From contig JAHPZJ010000013.1 of NCBI GenBank assembly GCA_019058245.1, positions 195,166 to 259,165 of the forward strand: 64,000 nucleotides of DNA. The letters run 5' to 3'. The notes under the pieces were generated by a model. That model did not search any database. It was not told the origin of the DNA and saw nothing but the letters and a program-made list of their open reading frames with translations. How positions within the stretch are numbered: position 1 is the stretch's first letter; the number at the start of each line of letters is the position of its first letter. The position numbers were made by a program, and so were the translations under genes. Shown one piece after another: positions 61,971 through 64,000 of the stretch. The DNA is from Promethearchaeota archaeon. Lineage in GTDB: Archaea; Asgardarchaeota; Lokiarchaeia; Sigyniarchaeales; SOKP01.

Positions 61971-64000
61971 ATGGAAATTACAGATGAAAATTACTACAAT
62001 ATTGAATTAGATCAAATTTATCAAAAATTTCAAACCAATTCTGAAACAGGATTAACTCAACAAGAAGCTAATAAACGATTAGAAAAGTATGGATATAATG
62101 AGATTCCTAAAGTCTCTAAAGGATTTATTAAAATCTATTTAGCACCTTTATTTAACTGGCTTATAGTCATTTATTTAATTGGCGCACTGATCTTATTTTT
62201 AGCATGGGTGTTTGGAGGAGGAGGAAATGTTGCTTTTATTATAATTACTTTAGGAATTGTATTATTGAATTGCATAGTTGCTATAATTCAACAATATAGA
62301 GCCACAAAAAAACTTAAAGCTCTACGCGAATTAACAGCACCCACCTCAACAATTATTAGAGACGGACAAAAAAGAGAAGTTCCTACCAAAGAAATTGTAG
62401 TTGGTGATTTATTAGTTTTAGAGCAAGGTGATAAAATACCTGCTGACGCTAGAATTATTCAATCTTATAACATGGTTGTTAATGAGGCTTCATTAACTGG
62501 AGAATCTGAGCCTGTAAGAAAAGTTGAAGTAGGAAAAGCACTCCAGAAAAAAGATATTTCTATAGGAGAACGTAACAATATGGTTTTTTATGGAACTTAT
62601 ATTTCAACTGGGAATGGTAAATCAATTGTGGTTAAAACTGGTGGAGATACAGAAATCGGAAAAATATCTCATGGATTAGAAGAAGCTGGAACAAGTGAGA
62701 TACCAATTAGAGAGAAGATGAACAATTTTGGAAAATGGTTAGGATTAATTATATTTATTTTTTGGTTTATCACTTTAATAATACTCTGGTTAGCAACTGG
62801 AGAAGCAAATATTGTAAAGAGTATGAATTCTGCGCTCGATCTTATGCCATTAAACATACCACTGCTTACAACTATCGTTTTAATAACAGGAGTCTTAGCT
62901 ATGGCACATTATGGAGTAATTATTAGAAATCTTGCATCTGTAGATAGTTTAGGACGTGTAAGCGTAGTCTGTTCAGATAAAACAGGAACTTTAACTAAAA
63001 ATCAAATGTCAATTCAACATGTCTGGACAAATGGTTCAATTTTTAGAATTACTGGTAGTGGTTATACTCCTGATGGAGAAATCATTTTAATGAATGACCC
63101 AAAAAATCCAATTTATGTAAAACACATTGATGAATTTCCTTATTTAAAGTTATTGTTAACAGCAGGATTTTTAAATAACAATTCTGCATTAATTAAAAAT
63201 GAATTAGAGATTTCTGGGAAAACTATCCCTAATTGGAATGTGGTTGGTTCTCCTACAGAAGGAGCATTAATGGTATTATATCAAAAAGGAATGGGAGATT
63301 ATCTTCTTGATGATTATGAATCTATAACTGAATATCCTTTTGATTCTTCATTAAAAAGAATGACAAAGCTTTATAAACGAGATCACGCTTATTATTCTTT
63401 TACAAAAGGTGCGAGTGAAATACTAATTCCTCAATGTACAAAAATCTTATACAATGATGCTGAAATTGGTTTCAGTGAAGAAATTAAAAGTAAAGTATTG
63501 GAAATTGTAAATCTTTATGCAAATCAAGGTTTTCGTATATTGAGTTTGTGTTATAAAGTGATGGATATAATTCCACCTGAAGGAGAGAAAGGAAGAGAAA
63601 TAAGCGAATCTGATATGATATATATTGGTTTTGTTACTATCCAAGATCCACCGCGAGAAGGTGTTAAGGAATCTGTAATAGAATGTCATGAAGCTGGAGT
63701 TGATGTTATTATGATCACAGGGGATTCTCCTGCTACAGCAAGAGCGATTGCCACACAAATTGGGATTGTATCTAGTGAAAATGATACTGTTATTGAAGGG
63801 ATAAAAATAAAAGAAATCGAGTCATATAAACAATTCAATCCAATTAAAGTGTTTGCGAGAGTCTCTCCAGAACATAAAGAAGATATTGTAGAAAAATATC
63901 AGGAACAAAATAAAGTAGTAGCAATGACAGGTGATGGTGTTAATGATGCTTTAGCTTTAAATATGGCAGATGTAGGAATCGCAATGGGCATCACGGGTAC
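61971..64000 (+). CDS. P-type ATPase paralogue, cut by window end
   Basis: From ATG 61971 the frame is open to the last base (676 codons and two bases). It is a paralogue of the gene just upstream: TGESEPVRK, phosphorylated Asp336 in [26 protein letters not shown] and [26 protein letters not shown]. M4 reads [14 protein letters not shown], P293-L-N-I296 in place of PEGL, again without the acidic residue. The proteins are alike through the actuator and M1-M4. M5-M10 lie outside the window. The pair may form a tandem unit moving the same or related substrates. Confidence 0.85.
   Translation, partial: [676 protein letters not shown]

Noticed and set aside
1..64000. CRISPR arrays, insertion sequences, rRNA or tRNA genes
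   Set aside because: No regularly spaced short repeats, transposase motifs or GC-rich structured RNA stretches were seen in the intergenic regions.

Overview
The window looks like chromosomal DNA of an Asgard archaeon, most likely of the Lokiarchaeia (Promethearchaeota) type. It is very AT-rich, has archaeal information-processing genes (two TFIIB-type factors, a type IA topoisomerase, TrmJ-like methylase, endonuclease IV) and archaeal-style TATA promoters. It also carries several 'eukaryotic signature' genes: an actin-family protein, a polyproline protein, a longin-small GTPase fusion, a RING-like zinc protein and two SET-domain proteins. No rRNA, tRNA, CRISPR array, transposase or integrase was seen. 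The assignment is an inference from gene content.

Layout. 0.1-4.1 kb (mostly minus): a zinc-ribbon mini-protein, a decayed copy of a J-protein tail, a coiled-coil protein, the intact J-domain protein, an EamA transporter, a DUF4184-like membrane protein and a radical SAM protein. 4.1-10.7 kb (plus): GNAT, a small acidic protein, two membrane left-handed beta-helix acyltransferase-like proteins, a bacterial-type phosphoglycerate mutase, a membrane rhodanese, an alpha/beta hydrolase and a zinc-ribbon/RING protein. 10.7-17.5 kb (accessory): at least four small paralogous proteins with a shared C-terminal motif, one beside a ribbon-helix-helix regulator with palindromes in its divergent promoter, plus an Atg22/UMF1-like MFS protein, an MCP and a DUF559-like nuclease. 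17.5-24.4 kb: TrmJ-like methylase, then a block of Asgard-type proteins (longin-like, AbrB-helical, HEAT-coiled-coil, Cys-cluster, longin-GTPase). 24.6-41.6 kb: two tandem M32 carboxypeptidases, a CDP-alcohol phosphatidyltransferase, an ABC exporter, acyl-CoA synthetase, PurD, HEAT protein, HAD protein, a seven-PAS histidine kinase and topoisomerase IA. 41.7-44.9 kb: an actin locus (winged-helix protein, actin-related protein, polyproline protein) and a short gene broken by a TAG. 45-49.4 kb: phosphoribosyltransferase, then an operon of an MgtE/SLC41-like permease split by one in-frame TAA, a PhoU/TrkA_C protein and two SET proteins. 49.4-64 kb: endonuclease IV, GNAT, aldehyde ferredoxin oxidoreductase, Fe-S protein, TFB, an Lnt-like protein lacking catalytic residues, a divergent TFB and two P-type ATPases (the second cut by the window end) with an unusual M4 motif.

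The most interesting points are the actin-related protein with altered catalytic residues next to an Ena/VASP-like polyproline protein; the longin-GTPase neighbourhood; the small-protein family beside the RHH regulator; two otherwise intact reading frames broken by a single stop; and P-type ATPases whose M4 helix reads PINL/PLNI rather than PEGL.
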